From Annona cherimola (lineage: Eukaryota; Streptophyta; Magnoliopsida; Magnoliales; Annonaceae), in contig CM059972.1 of the NCBI GenBank assembly GCA_030490835.1, positions 41,395,452 to 41,459,451 of the forward strand: a DNA stretch of 64,000 bases, read 5' to 3'. How positions within the stretch are numbered: position 1 is the first letter of the stretch; every line of letters begins with the position of its first letter. Of the stretch, positions 13,051-25,526 are shown piece after piece. The position numbers and the translations under genes were made by a program. The notes below the pieces were generated by a model. The model was not told the DNA's origin. It was given only the letters and a program-made list of their open reading frames with translations, and did no database searches.

Positions 13051-14462
13051 TCTTTATGATGTTGTTTCAAAAGTATTTTATAAGAAAAAAGAATTTTGCC
13101 CTTTTTCACAAAGCAACAAATGTAAATAAGTTTTGAATTTCTCTTATAATGTTTAATGATAAATAATAATGTTATAAAAGAAAAAAAAGAAAAAGGAGAT
13201 TTGATTTATGAAAAAGATTTGTTTTGCTAGGTCATGATAATTAAATAATAAATTATGATTTGGACATGGTTCATATGTTTTGAAATGATATTTGAAAAGT
13301 TTTGATTTCCTTTAGATAAGAAAATCTATGTTGAAAATATCTTGAAAAATATTTATACGGATGTGTTGAAGGGGATTTAAGGATGACCAACCTCCTATGT
13401 TGATTTCATAAAATGGTTTGATTTCGGGTTACTAAATGGTATGCAAAAGATTATGCAAGCCCTTTATGTAAAAATGAAAAAATAGATATGTGGACAAGAA
13501 ATTGATTTTAAGGTGATTGAGAAGGGGTTAGCACAATTGCATAATTTTTGTAAGCAAAAGGTCCCGAAATGGAAACCAAGAAAATGCTAGGAAAAACGTA
13601 TGATTTATTCTTGAAAATCTAAAAGTTTTGAAATTCTTATATTAAAAGAGTTTTAAGGTGTGTTGTTTCATCAAACATTTCAAATATTTATCAAAATATT
13701 TTACTTAAAATGTTTCTAACAGAATTTAAGGTCATCCTAAAAATAGATTTCAAATGACAACTTGTTAAAGTGGGTGCGCTTGCTTACAAGTTGACACGGA
13801 CTGCGGTCTGTGATGTGCTTTTGAAAATGATTTTTAAAGATATAGACTTCGGTCTAAGATTTTTGTGAGTATGGATGCAGGCTGCGGTCTGTGATCCCGG
13901 TTTTAAAGGACATGGGCTGAGGTCTGTGGTTCTTCAAACCAAACGGACTGCGGTCCGTCATAATAATGTACGGTCCACCAGTACAAGGAACAGGCAGGTT
14001 GTAGAGCACGGTTGGGATGACTGGGGCCCACTCTACATAAGGCCAAGTCGCTAAGGGATGGAAGGAGTGCCAGCGGCGCCCTCCCTGAGATGGGAGCAGG
14101 ATAAATAAACAGCTACCTGGCTAGCGTACTGTTAAGGATTTCCTTCCAAAAGGTAGCATGATCACTTGCTAAGTGTCACTACTGGATGGGGAGAAATGTG
14201 TTTGCATACATTTTGCTTTTCAAAAGCCTAAAGATTGGGATATAAAAGCATTTATATGAAAAATTATCCTAAATTGGATTTTTATGAGCCATTATGTATA
14301 AGTTACCCTAAATGCAGGGTGTTTTATACAAAATGTGTAAATATTAAGAATAAAAAGAAAAAGTTTCTATGCAAAAGTTTTCATGAAAAGGATTTATGAC
14401 TTGTTTGCTATAAACAAGCCCTAAGATAGGGATTATGAAAAAAGGGTTTATGTTGGAAAATA

Positions 14463-14880
14463 TTTTGGACATAAGAATGTCCATTTCCAAAAGGTTTATG
14501 TGGGAAAAATAGTTAGACATGAGAATGTCCATTTCCTAAAGGGATTTATGTTGGAACATGTGTGGACATAAAAATGTCCGTTTCTAAAAGAGTTTAAGGG
14601 ATAAAAGTGTTAGTGGGCATATGAATGTCCATTGCTAAAAAGGCTTACGTGAAATGTATTTTGGACATAAAAATGTCCATTAACAAAGTGTTTATGTGAA
14701 AAATATTTTAGGACATATAAACGTCCGTTTCCAACAATGTTTACGTGGAAAAATATTTTAGGACGTATGAATGTCCAGTGCCAAAATGATTTATGTGGAA
14801 AAATGTCTTTTCGTGAACATGAGAATGTCCATTGCCAAATATGGTTTATGTCAAGATGTTTTGGGACATAAAATGTCCCC
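14463..14880 (+). repeat. GGACAT...ATGTCC hairpin array in LTR D
   Basis: Nine copies of a hyphenated palindrome GGACAT-N(3-4)-ATGTCC, spaced about 50 bp and separated by TTTATGTGGAAAAAT-like spacers. Some arms have point changes (for example GGGCAT, GGACGT). Confidence 0.75.
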
Positions 14881-15000
14881 TGGCCAAAATGATTTATGAG
14901 AAAAATATTTTAGGAAATGATTTTCAAGAAAGTTTTTCCCTAAAAGATAAAATGCTTTCTTACTGAGTTATCACTCACGTTTTGTTTTCCCAAACCTTAG

Positions 15001-15048
15001 ATAGATACCGGAAAACTGAGGAGGACGCAAATCTAACAAAGAAGAAAG
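15001..15048 (+). other. Predicted leader exon 3 (48 nt), LTR D
   Basis: It follows the pyrimidine-rich acceptor-like TTTTGTTTTCCCAAACCTTAG and ends AAGAAAG before GTACGTGATG. The equivalent block in copy F (48130-48177) has the same length and borders. Confidence 0.35.
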
Positions 15049-15459
15049 GTACGTGATGATAGCCATGAAGGCTATAATGAATGGGATAGAATGAATATGC
15101 TAAGGTATGCTAATGTGTATGTGAACTTAATTAGAATTTTAAGTTCCATGTGATTTAATGATTGAATATATGTATACAATGTATATGTTATGATTTAGTC
15201 AAGGAGACTTTTATTGTAGAAAAGCATGATGAATGCTATGAGTGAAATAGAATTTGAAATTTTATTACAAGTGTATCGCCACTTATTTGATGAATGATGT
15301 GAAATGTAAAGATATGGACGATGATGAACGAAAAAAATTTGGACGAGTTCCAATTAAAATCCCACCGCATGATTAGAGCAACAATCTTGATTCACATTTA
15401 CCAATCTATAAGGTCTTGAGGTAAGGAAGTGACGTCTCGGTTTGGGGCGTCACACCATA

Positions 15460-16811
15460 CATGATAAATGATTAAAACAACAACATTAAATCTGAAATTA
15501 CTTAAAATTTCAGTATGGTATTATATTCATAACAGCCCTAAATCACACATATCCTTTCTTGAAAGCTTGAATTGAATCTTCTAACTCATTTATCATTTAA
15601 TAAACCTAACAAGGGCTGCATAAATCATCAATAAATATTCATAATTGCATCAAATTTATGAAACCCTACTTGAGCTAGAAAACTTGGCAATTTTCAAACC
15701 AAACTTGGTTTAAACACTTACTTGGAGTTGTTAGATTCACTTGCTCCTTGCCTAGCTTGAAACCTCCATTTTCTTCCTCCTTTTTCCTTCTTGCTTAGGA
15801 CGTCACCTTGCTGGAAATTTTTTCCAGATTTATGCCATACCCCCAAAATGTCCCAAGCTGTCCATGTTGTTCCCTTTTATAAGGGTACTTCTAATGCCCG
15901 TTTTCCACCTTATTTTTTAGGTTTAATAAATCAATGTTTATCCATAATTGAGTTGTCATATTTATCCCCTTAAAATTTCCATTTTATATATAATTTTTAA
16001 ATAGAAAATCTTCCCATTTTGTTCATGTAATCATGCTCACCCATTCCTCTTCATTTTGGCATTTTGTGAGCACAAAATTTGCTCAATATTGTTGCCCATT
16101 TAACATCCCTGTATACAACCCCTTTTTCATGCATTTTATGATTTTTAAAAATTATAAAATTTCCCTAAAAAATCCCTCCTTGTGACACCTCATTTGTACC
16201 CTTAAATGCATTGACTTTTGCATTAATGAATTCACTTTTTAAAAGCAAAAAGTCAAACAATTTTAACCCTAAATGATTAAGAATTTTCCCATGATATTTA
16301 GGTTAATCAAATCCATTTATATGATAGGCCATCTTATTTTAGCCATTTATAAAAAATTTCATCTCAAAATGACTTTCCTAATACAAGATATGAGCATTTG
16401 AAAATATCATATGGAATTTGATAAAATTAAAATCATTATCATCATAATTTAATCATGATTAACATAATTCATACCGTTTATGAGGTAGAACACATCAATA
16501 TGTGCCTACTTTCCAAATTTCACATCAATCCACCTCATGTGCTTCAAGTTATGAATTTTTCAAGAAATAACCAAAGTGATCCCATAATTATCAACAATTA
16601 ATCATAATTAATAGACTAATTAACCATGCCACATCATCATTCCATACCTCATTTTGTCTTTTTGTACATATTAATCAACATTAGGCTAAGGTGATTAACT
16701 TAACCACCTCTGCCATTTGCCATAATCTCAATCAATCAATTCAAAGCACACATTAATTATTTTTAAATACCTAAAGTACATTTATTGCTCTCAAATGTTC
16801 TAGGTATCACA
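15460..16811 (-). mobile_element. LTR copy E, 5' part, minus strand
   Basis: Read on the minus strand, this starts TGTGATACCTAGAACATTTG at 16811 and follows the 5' part of LTR G (from 54317) closely, including the GAGGTGGTTAAGTTAATCAC and AATTCATAACTTGA stretches. A TTATAAAA box (15875-15882), a purine-rich leader and a GTAAGT donor-like site (15716-15721) come in the family order. It stops at the left next to LTR D's target duplication. Its 3' half is not found in the window. Confidence 0.65.
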
Positions 16812-17492
16812 GAATATTACATGTTTGTATATTGCTACCACAAGCGGATCTTATAGATTATGCGTATTTTCCATGTGAGGGTAAAGTACCAACATTAAGT
16901 CTACTATAGAAATCCCTTATTAAAGCAAGAATAAGATCTATACTGTAAATCCATCATGATCTGATTGCTCAGATCATGGAAACCAAATTAAGGTTCACAA
17001 TTTTATTCTGGTAGCACAATGGCTTGGCTAGTAGCCTTAATGGGACACAAAGGTTTGGGCTAGACAAAAATGTGAGAATGGATATGAAATAAAGATGATT
17101 TTTTTAATAAAATAAAAGAGAAACACTTAACCCCCAAAATTCAAATGATCTGCCATTTAAAGATTTTCCATATGCAGTACGGTAAAATTTTCTACCTTTG
17201 AATGCGAGCTTGGAAGTAAAAAGGATTTTTTTGGAAAGGGTTTTGAATTTTTTAAGGACTTTGGAATTTTTTTGGTAATGAAGAGGGCTCAAAAGGCTAA
17301 GGCAAATTTTGGGAGAAAGCAAAAGCTCCTGGGAGAGTTTAGGAGCTTGGGAGAGTGTTGTGTTTAATTAAGGTTGTGGTGCCTGGTATTTATAGACCTT
17401 GGGGATGCCATCGGATGGAGCTTGGGAGAGTGTTGTGTTTAATTGAGGTTGTGGTGCTTGGTATTTATAGACCTTGGGGATGCCATCGGATG
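16812..17492 (-). repeat. LTR-like remnant, minus strand, homologous to 50391-50940
   Basis: The reverse complement matches the stretch at about 50391-50940: a TATA box with short leader, a block reading CTTCCAAGCT..ATTCAAAGGTAGAAAAT, and a block with ATCCATCATGATCT. It looks like the promoter and leader of an LTR-type repeat different from copies A-H. No open frame of note. Confidence 0.5.
17343..17492 (-). repeat. 75-bp tandem duplication containing a TATA box
   Basis: Two adjacent copies (17343-17417 and 17418-17492) begin GAGCTTGGGAGAGTGTTGTG and end GATGCCATCGGATG. Each includes GGTATTTATAGACC, that is TCTATAAATACC on the minus strand. Confidence 0.85.
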
Positions 17493-19198
17493 GCTTGGGC
17501 TCCAAGTAATTGATCTTACAGAACAAGAGTTTCGCAGGTATTTTTGGGGTGTAAGAAATCAGTTTCGCGGGTGTGCAAGTTCAATTCCGTGGCTTACATG
17601 GCTTATGCCCCAAGAAACGATTTAGCAAGACAACTTGCTTTTGTTGTGTCAAGTCCATGTGTTTCTACCATTATTTTGTGAAAAAAATGGATGGCAAGAT
17701 GAAAGCCACGTCGATGATACATGTCTTAGCTTGTATTGATTTTCATGACGTCATAAGAGAAGAAAGCTAATGGGACACTAGCTTCAGTTCATGCCTTAGA
17801 GATGGCAACCTACCACACTAGCATTTTTGCAAAGCCATTCCAAGCTCCACGGCTCTTCCCATTTTGACACCGCATCTTTAGTCATCCATTTGCTATCTTT
17901 ATTATGGCCTTGAGAAATTGGATGACATACCTTGATGTTCTTGCTTTCTATGTCATTAATATTTCCTTTTCATTTGCATAACTCAAGCATCCATCTTGCA
18001 TTTTTCAGTCCAAGGCTAGCATATCATAAGCTCTTAAGATCGACAGATAACCATGGGTCAACCACCAACACCTTGTGCCTCTTTTTACAAGGAGCATGAT
18101 TATATACAACATGATGTATTTGAAGCTAAAATACAGCATGCTATTTATTTTATTTTTATTTGATTTTTTCTTCTTTAACATGTTTTTCTAATTCTATTTA
18201 TATATCAAGTTTTGCCATTTTTCAATACTTTTACATATTTATTTTTTATTTTCTAAAAATCATTAATTTCATGAGCATTTAAGTCATTTTTCACCCCTTA
18301 AAAAACTTGATTTTCAAAAATAAAAAATAAAAATGTAAAGTTATTATAAATTGGAAAAACTTGTTATATGGATTGAACACAATTAGGAAAACATGTTAAG
18401 AAGAAAAATAAAGAAAATTAATTGTAAAAATAAATGAATGTGGAATTTTAATCTAAAATACATCGTAATGTATATAATTTGGCTCCTTTTTACATATATT
18501 TCTTTCCATCTGTGCACCATGCATGCTAAAAAATCCTATATCTCATATTATGCATTAAATACATTTGGTGGTCTTGCCATGCATGCTTCTCTATCTCATT
18601 TCACATGATTATCCTCGTTTTGTTTTTCCTTTTTCTAATGAATTTAGACAGTATGGACTGTGATGCCACGTCATCAACCCAAACATCACATGCCATGCTT
18701 GAAATTTTATGAGTCTTGTCATCCATTTTCTGGTCCAGATGGGATAGGCAATCGTTTCTCCGTGGCCATATTTGCATCTTATTATACTTGGCCATCCCCC
18801 TTGATTTACATGCATGGCCACAATTTACTGATTCATCTTAAGTTTAGGACAACATGCTTTATCATTTCCAATCCATTATTTCTACCGATCTAAGTTTAGG
18901 TTCGCCCCATTTGCATGCCTTCTTTTTTAAATTGATAATCTAGATCCTTGATAATGTTGTATTTGCTGGAGTGGCCCATCCAATTTGTAATCATTGACTT
19001 TATAATTTTATGCTCATACAGTCATATGTGAATGACCTAGACCATCAATTTGTCATTTGTGCCATGTGATCAAAGTGGGGCCCAGTCACTCAAAATCTTC
19101 CTCATCACCACCCCATCACAAAACCCCACCACAATCCACATTACCAAATATCCTTAAAGAAGACGCTTGTTGAACTGCTTAAAATTTCACAAACCTGA
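17493..19198. other. No gene recognised
   Basis: AT-rich sequence without a supported coding region, RNA gene or repeat end. Open frames here are under 80 codons with no familiar motif. Confidence 0.5.
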
Positions 19199-22118
19199 AA
19201 CTTTGTGATACCCGGACGCAAGTAAGTCTTATATATATGCATTTGGCATATACATCTGAATCATGTATGATTTAGTGGAATTATGAATGATTTTCATTGC
19301 AATTTTGATGATTTATTGCAATTAGGGCAAGTGATTATGAATGATCAATATAAGCCGATATGGGTCAATGTGATTAAAGAGGCTTAATGAGGATTAGAAA
19401 ATGTGAAAATATTGAGGAAAATTACATCATATATTATGGCTTAATTAATGGAGATTAAGTTGATAATTATGGGCTTAAGGTGGCAAATGCTAGAAAATGC
19501 ATAACTCGACGCCGGGAAGGCGGATTAAGATGAAAATTGAAAGGTAAGGATATAATTTTGTGCTTAATCATATGGAAAGGTTGGATTATGAAAATTATGA
19601 TGAAATTAAGGTGAAAATAGATCATTACCATCAAAATTCAAGGATGACTTCAAATGGTCATAACTTGAGCTAGAAAAGTCGGATTGAGACGAAATTTGAA
19701 ATGAACGGTTAAAATTATGAGATCCATGCAATGAGAGGCTTAGATTAATCTAATGATGATGAGATCATGGTTGCATGAAAATAAGGTGTATACCTTTGAT
19801 TTTTGTGCACCAAAAAGTAAGTTTGTGTTTATGTTAAAGTAAGGTGATTAACTACATGATTAATGGCATAAATAAGGTGTTAAAAGGAGATAATTACACA
19901 TGAATTTCATGAATTACTTTAATTGACAAAATCCATGATAAAATCAAGTGATTAATGGCATGATTTAATGGTTAATAGATTAGCTCAAAAGGAGCATGAA
20001 AAGGTGGCCTACACATGGACAATCAAGGAGCTATTGCATTGATTTTTTAATTTTAAAAAAATGGAAAATGTGCATTTTAATGACTTAGGAAGCTAGGGTG
20101 AATAGTAGACTAGATTTGGGTTGATTTTTGTGGCAAGAAAATGCCAAAAAGTCAATGAAAAGTGGACCCCACCAAGTGGACAGCCACATGGAAGCCAAGT
20201 GAGGTGCACGTACAAGCTGCATTTGGAATTTTTAATAATTTTTTAAAAAAGACTAAGTGGACCCCTAAGTAGCCTATTGGCTATGGTGGTTAATTATTCA
20301 TTAATAAAAGTAAAAATTAGGTGGAAAAATCATGCAAAGGCTGCTGCAAGGGGACATTGCATTATGTGGGCAGATTTTGTCCATTAATGACATAGATTTT
20401 TAATGATTTTATTAAAATAAATCGCTAATTTAATTGGCCCATATTTTGCCATGTCAGAAAAGGGGGATAAGCATGCTCTAATTAGCTTCTAAGTGATGTG
20501 GAAAGTGGGTCCCACAAAGCTGGAAAATCCAGCTCATATCCTAGGTGCACGTCCACATGTGCTAAGGGAGAGAGAGAAAATGAAAAAGGGGAAAAACCCC
20601 AAGCAAGGCAGCAAGCACTTTCCATTTTTTTTCTAGCAACATGAGGAGCAAGAAAAGGAGAAAAAGAGGAAAAAAAGAGAAGGAAAAATGGAGAAGAAGA
20701 ATGGAATTCAAGCTAGGAAAAATGGAGTCCAAGTTTGATCCAATACATGTAAGTATACCCCTTGATTATGGGTTGAAAATCATAACTAAAATTTTCTTAA
20801 ACCCTATGTGATGTTTCTGTTTTGATGTTTAATCATGATTTAATGGATTATATATGTTAGGTATAAGAATCAAGAACAAATGATTAAGGGTTTTTGCATA
20901 TCTATTGAAATTAGATGAAAATATGGGAGCAAAACTTAGAAGAAATGAGATAGAAATCCAAAATATGAACGAAATATTAAATGAACGAATTTTAATATGA
21001 AAATTTGTTTAAGAATTCATCATAGGTTTAATAAATAACTACCAAATTTTTAGCGCAAAAGGGTAAGCGTGTTGGAAATTAAAAATCTGAGAAAATCAAC
21101 TTGAACAGGGTTGAACTGGTGTCAGGATCAGCTAGACCAAATGATTTTTAGTAATTTTTACACAATGTATTTAGAGAAAAAAAATTTATATGATGTGGAA
21201 GACATCATGAATAACAAAAAATAAATAAAAAATGTATTTTCAAAGGTATAAATATACCTAATAATCAACGTAATTAGGGATCTATGAAAAGTGATGTTTT
21301 TGTCCAGCAGAGTAAAAATACTAAAATAAATATAAATACTTCATCTGTTGTTCTGAAAATATTTATTTTGGTTATATCATGCAATTATTAAGGTATGATA
21401 TAAATTTCAGATTTAAAATCCTTGATTTGATTATGATTCAAAAATTAGAGAGATCAGTGCATCTGATTTCAGCATTATGGACAGATTGAGGAATAAATCA
21501 AAGTAAATGTTAAATTCCAGATTTTTGGGATGGAATTTAAATTAAAATGGGATATAAACAAGTATCATAAGTTATTATAATGATTTAACCGATTAGAGAT
21601 GAGTTTTAGAAAGGATGGAACTTAGGGTTACGTATAAGACCCGATTTCCATGTTTTGATGTTGAAAATGATAAATGGATTATGTGAAGCGTTAAAATGAA
21701 AAAATGCATAAAGATATGATTGGAACACATGGATTAGGTTGCTGTTGTAGTAAAAAGTGATAATCTCAAATTTTGAGATTATTATATGATACCTAAGTTA
21801 GCAACTAAGTGCTTAAAATGAGCACCGATGTATGAAAAATGAAAACTATGTTAAAAATGATAAATGGAGGTAATGAACCTCCAAATAATGATTTAATGAA
21901 TAATTATTATATTTATGTAAGATTACCCTACATAAGGGTATTAAAATGCATGAATGGATGATTGATATGTATAGGCTATGTGCTAAGTATGAGCACTCGA
22001 CTTGAAGGACAAGTGGGTCAAGCTAAGTCCAAATGAATTTATATAGGTTGGAAAATCTAAGAGATTTATGTATTTGAAGTTGATGTGAATAAACGAAATA
22101 TTATTTTCATTTATTTAG

Positions 22119-22166
22119 GCAAAGGCAAAGGAAAAGAATGGAAGAAGGGGATTATGACGATCTGAG
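22119..22166 (+). other. Predicted leader micro-exon (48 nt), LTR F
   Basis: Acceptor-like TTTTCATTTATTTAG precedes. The body starts GCAAAGGCAAAGGAAAAG and ends ACGATCTGAG, and GTAAGCAAG follows. Same length and borders as in LTR D. Confidence 0.45.
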
Positions 22167-23993
22167 GTAAGCAAGAGAACTTTTCAAATTATGGAATTTT
22201 CTCTATATGTTGAAATGATGATTATGTCAATGTTTTTATGATTATATTTTAACGAATGGGCAAGAACAAGTTTTGAAAATTGATGGCTTTAATGAAAAGC
22301 CACAAGTTTTGAAAATGTCGGCTTTAATGAAAGGTCGTAAGTTTGGAAAAGGATGACTTTAATGAGAAGCCTTAAGGTTTACTTCATGGGAAGCAAGCGA
22401 CACTATTTAAGATAAATAATTTATCACAAGTGTTGCCAAGGTTGGGAATGCTTTACGTTAATGGAATTGAGAAATTTGTTTATGAGTAAGAAAGTTCTCC
22501 ATGATGATTGTTTTAAAGGATTTTATTGATTTATGCTGATGGTTTTAAGAATTTACTTTTAAGTAAGCAAGTTCTTTATAATGTTATTTCAAAAGTATTT
22601 TATAAGAAAAAGGGAATTTTTCCTTTTTCACAAAGTAATTTTTAGCAGATAAGATTTGGTATTCTCTTATGATGTTTTATGATAAATAGCTAAGTTTATG
22701 AAAGAAAAAGAAAAAGTGATTTAATTTATGGAAAAAGATTGATTTTTTTATGTTATGATAATTAAATATAAACGATGATTTGGACAGAGTCCATACGTTT
22801 TGAAATGATATTTGAAATTTTTTGATTTCCTTTAGATAAGGAAATCTATGATGAAAATGTCTTCAAAAATGTTTATACGAATGTTGTTGAATGAGATTTA
22901 AGGATGACCAACCTAATAAGTGATTTCATAAAATGGTTTAATTTCAGGTTTCTAAATGGCATGCAAAAGACTATGCAATTCCCCTTTATGAAAAAAATAG
23001 TATAATAGATATGTGGACAATAACGTGATTTTTAGGTGGTTGAGAAGGGGATGATATAATTGCATAACTTTTGTAAACAAAAGGCCCTGAAATGGAAACT
23101 AAGAAAATATTAGGAAAATATACGGTTTATTTTTGGAAATCTAAAAGTTTTGAATTTTTTTTATTATAAGGTTTTTTAAGATGTATTGTTTCTCAAACAT
23201 TTCAAATATTTTTCAAAATGTTTTACTCAAAATATTTTCGAAAGAATTTAAGGAAGGTCATCCTAAAACTAGATTTCAAATGACAACTTGTTTAAAGTGG
23301 GTGCGCTCGCTTTAAAGTTGACACGGACTTCGGTCTATGATGCGTTTTCAAAAAATGATTTTTAAAGATACAGACTTCGGTCTGTGATGTTTTGCAAGTA
23401 TGGATGCAGGTTGCGGTCTGTGATCCCAGTTTAAAAGGACATGGGCTGCGGTCTGTGGTTCTTTAAACCAAACAGACTGCGATCCGTCAGGATGATGTAT
23501 GGTGCACCAGTACAAGGAATATGTCGATTGTAGAGCACGGTTGGGATGACCGGGGCCCACTCTACATAAGGCCAAGTCGCTAAGGGATGGTGGGAGTGTC
23601 AGCGGCGCCCTCCCTGAGATGGGAGCAGGATGAATGAACAGTCGCCTGACTAGCGTGCTGTTAAGAATTCTCTTCTAAAAGGTAGCATGATCACTTGCTA
23701 AGTGTCACTATTGGATGGAGAGAAATGCGTTTGCTTATGTTTTTCTTTTGAAAAGCCCAAAAATTGGGACATAAAAATATGTTTTTATGAAAGTTATCCT
23801 AAAAGAATTTTTATGAAATGATTACCCTAAAAATATGGTGTTTTACATAAAAGTGTAAATAACAAGAATGAAAGGAAATGTTTTGATGCAAATGCATTTA
23901 TAAAAATAGTTTATGTATTTTATTTGCCTTGTTTGCTACAAACAAGCCTCAAGACGGAGATCATGAAAATGATTTATGTGAAACTTGGTTTTG

Positions 23994-24530
23994 GACATAG
24001 GAATGTCCATTTCTAAAGAGCTTAAATGAAAAAAATTTATGAACATGAGAATGTCCAATGTTAAAGTATTTAAATGAAAAGTGTTTTAGGACATATGGAT
24101 GTCCATCGCTAAAAGAAGCTATGTCAGCAATGTTTTGAGACATCAAATGTCTCTAGGATAAAGGATTTTATGATGAAAAATGTTTTTGGACATAGAAATG
24201 TCTTTTGCCAAAAAGGCTTATGTGAATGATGTTTTAGGACATGAGAATGTCCTTCTGTCTAAAGGATTTAAGAAGAAAAATGTTTTGGACGTAGAACGTC
24301 CACTATTGAAAGATGGTTTTATGTATACGTTTTGGAACATTAGAAATGTTCATACAAAACCAAAAGAAAATTAATTAAAAAGGGTGAAACGCATATGTTT
24401 TGCCTTAACAAGCCCAGACGTGGCTTGTGAATGATTTTAAGAATGATATTTTTTGAGAATGTTCAAGGACATGGAACTGTCCTTATGAACAAGGGATTTT
24501 ATGATAATGTTTTAGGACATATGGATGTCC
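23994..24530 (+). repeat. GGACAT...ATGTCC hairpin array in LTR F
   Basis: About ten copies spaced about 48 bp. Three have changes on both arms that keep pairing: GAGACAT/ATGTCTC at 24137-24153, GGACGT/ACGTCC at 24287-24301, and GAACATT/AATGTTC at 24335-24351. Confidence 0.75.
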
Positions 24531-24555
24531 TTAGATAAAAAGGTGTTTAAGATGT

Positions 24556-24560
24556 TAAAT
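24556..24560. repeat. Target-site duplication TAAAT, left
   Basis: Identical to 48038-48042. The pair fixes the borders of the 23.5-kb retrotransposon. Confidence 0.9.
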
Positions 24561-24799
24561 TGATGAGATGGACAATATGCCATGGTTGTTGCTCCTACGA
24601 TGCAGCCCAAGCCACTAATTGATGCAGGTCCATCAAGTAAAAATGTCATAGGGCCTATTATTGCTGGAACTTCCGACAGGAATCAATCAACATAAGCAGA
24701 AAAGATTTACGAGAATTTGAAAATGCCCATCCTCTCCAAGCTAAAACTTTCTCCTAGATGCTTTCTTCTCTGCCCGAGCAGCTCCTCCACGGTTGCTGT

Positions 24800-25080
24800 G
24801 TGAACGGACCCAACGACATGCGGTTACCTTCAGCAACCAGAAGATGTTGCAGGACGTGGAGGCAGACGGTAACTTCCTCTTCACGACGGCAAAACGGGCG
24901 CGATAGGAGATTAGCACGAGCAGAATCAGGAACTGGTGAGCTTTTGGCACTCGCAAAGCTGCTGCCGCTGTCGCTCTGCTCAGAGCCAAGCTTCTAATGG
25001 GTTTTGGGAGGACCCCTGGCAGCAGAGCTACCATTAGGCAAGCCATGCTGGTTCCAAAGCTCACACTTCAAAGACCCGAA
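24800..25080 (+). pseudogene. Unassigned coding-like fragment in 5' U3
   Basis: One plus-strand frame reads NQKMLQDVEADGNFLFTTAKRAR before a stop, and in the 3' LTR copy the core is VEVDGNCLFTTAK. DGNCLF resembles the catalytic Asp-Cys start of OTU-type cysteine proteases, but this is a short match. After two stops the frame continues [20 protein letters not shown]. It may be a third captured gene piece upstream of the GT8 fragment. I cannot name it with confidence. Confidence 0.25.
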
Positions 25081-25096
25081 AGTCAGTGCGTTGTCG

Positions 25097-25411
25097 AGGG
25101 AGCGCGGCTACACGAGGAAGATTGAGCGGTGGATGGAAATCCAGAAGATCGGACGGATCTACGAGCTGGGGTCTCTGCCGCCGTTTCTCCTGGTGTTCGC
25201 GGAACACGTAGCGCCCATCGAGCACCGGTGGAATCAGCACGGGCTGGGCGGCGACAACGTGCGGGGAAGCTGCAGAGATCTGCACCCGGGGTCGGTTAGC
25301 CTCCTGCACTGGAGTGGCAGTGGCAAGCCATGGTTTCAGCTCGACTCCAGCCAAGCTTGCCCGCTTGACTCGTTTTGGGAACCTTACGACCTGTACGGAC
25401 AATCGTCGTGA
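25097..25411 (+). pseudogene. Captured GT8 galacturonosyltransferase-like (GATL) C-terminal fragment, 5' LTR
   Basis: About 104 codons match the C-terminal part of plant GATL proteins (glycosyltransferase family 8, Golgi enzymes of pectin and other wall polysaccharide synthesis). Recognisable blocks are [63 protein letters not shown] and [13 protein letters not shown]. The signal anchor, the DXD metal site and most of the catalytic domain are absent, so no enzyme can be made. It is intronless and in one frame, and ends at a TGA just after YGQSS. The same fragment is in the 3' LTR (41491-41805), so it was part of the element's U3 before the last transposition. Confidence 0.8.
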
Positions 25412-25526
25412 CCGGTTGGAGCCGCAGGATCGGCTTTGGAGCGACCGCGCACCTCCCAAATCTGTGTCAGCTTGCTTCGCTATCTCTCCACAAACCCCCA
25501 TCTGTTGCATGCAGTTTAAGCGAATC

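Larger units (their letters stand above)
10182..15454 (+). mobile_element. Solo LTR copy D, long-LTR family
   Basis: A 5273-bp unit starting TGTGAAACCCC and ending GGGGCGTCACA, with a perfect 5-bp duplication CCATA (10177-10181 and 15455-15459). No interior domain is attached. From left to right it shows TATAAAA at 10836-10842, a purine-rich leader with GAGAGA runs, a GTAAGT donor-like site at 11100, a micro-exon-like block (12603-12650), a chain of short hairpins (about 12761-13050), a GC-rich structured block (about 14035-14137), an array of GGACAT/ATGTCC hairpins (about 14463-14880), a second exon-like block (15001-15048) and the family 3' end. It is about 1.3 kb longer than copy A, mainly because of the hairpin arrays. 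Confidence 0.85.
19204..24560 (+). mobile_element. Solo LTR copy F, left part (5357 bp)
   Basis: Begins TGTGATACCCGG after flank AACTT. The same AACTT follows the far end at 48589-48593 if the terminal A is shared, so the duplication is good but one base uncertain. A purine-rich leader (about 20565-20748) runs to a GTAAGT donor-like site at 20749, with the micro-exon-like block at 22119-22166. Also present are a perfect TAATCTCAAA/TTTGAGATTA hairpin (21761-21781), a hairpin chain, the GC-rich structured block (about 23568-23665) and a GGACAT/ATGTCC array (23994-24530). The LTR is interrupted at 24560 by the Ogre-type element. Its remaining 547 bp are at 48043-48589, for a pre-insertion length of about 5.9 kb. 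Confidence 0.8.

Noticed and set aside
10182..15454. Long TG...CA units considered as DNA transposons with short terminal inverted repeats
   Set aside because: The 5-bp duplications, TATA box and conserved distal segment fit solo LTRs better. The inverted repeat is only about 11 bp, as is common at LTR ends.
25061..25510. 149-codon minus-strand open frame
   Set aside because: It is the antisense shadow of the GATL fragment, which has a clear family match on the plus strand.
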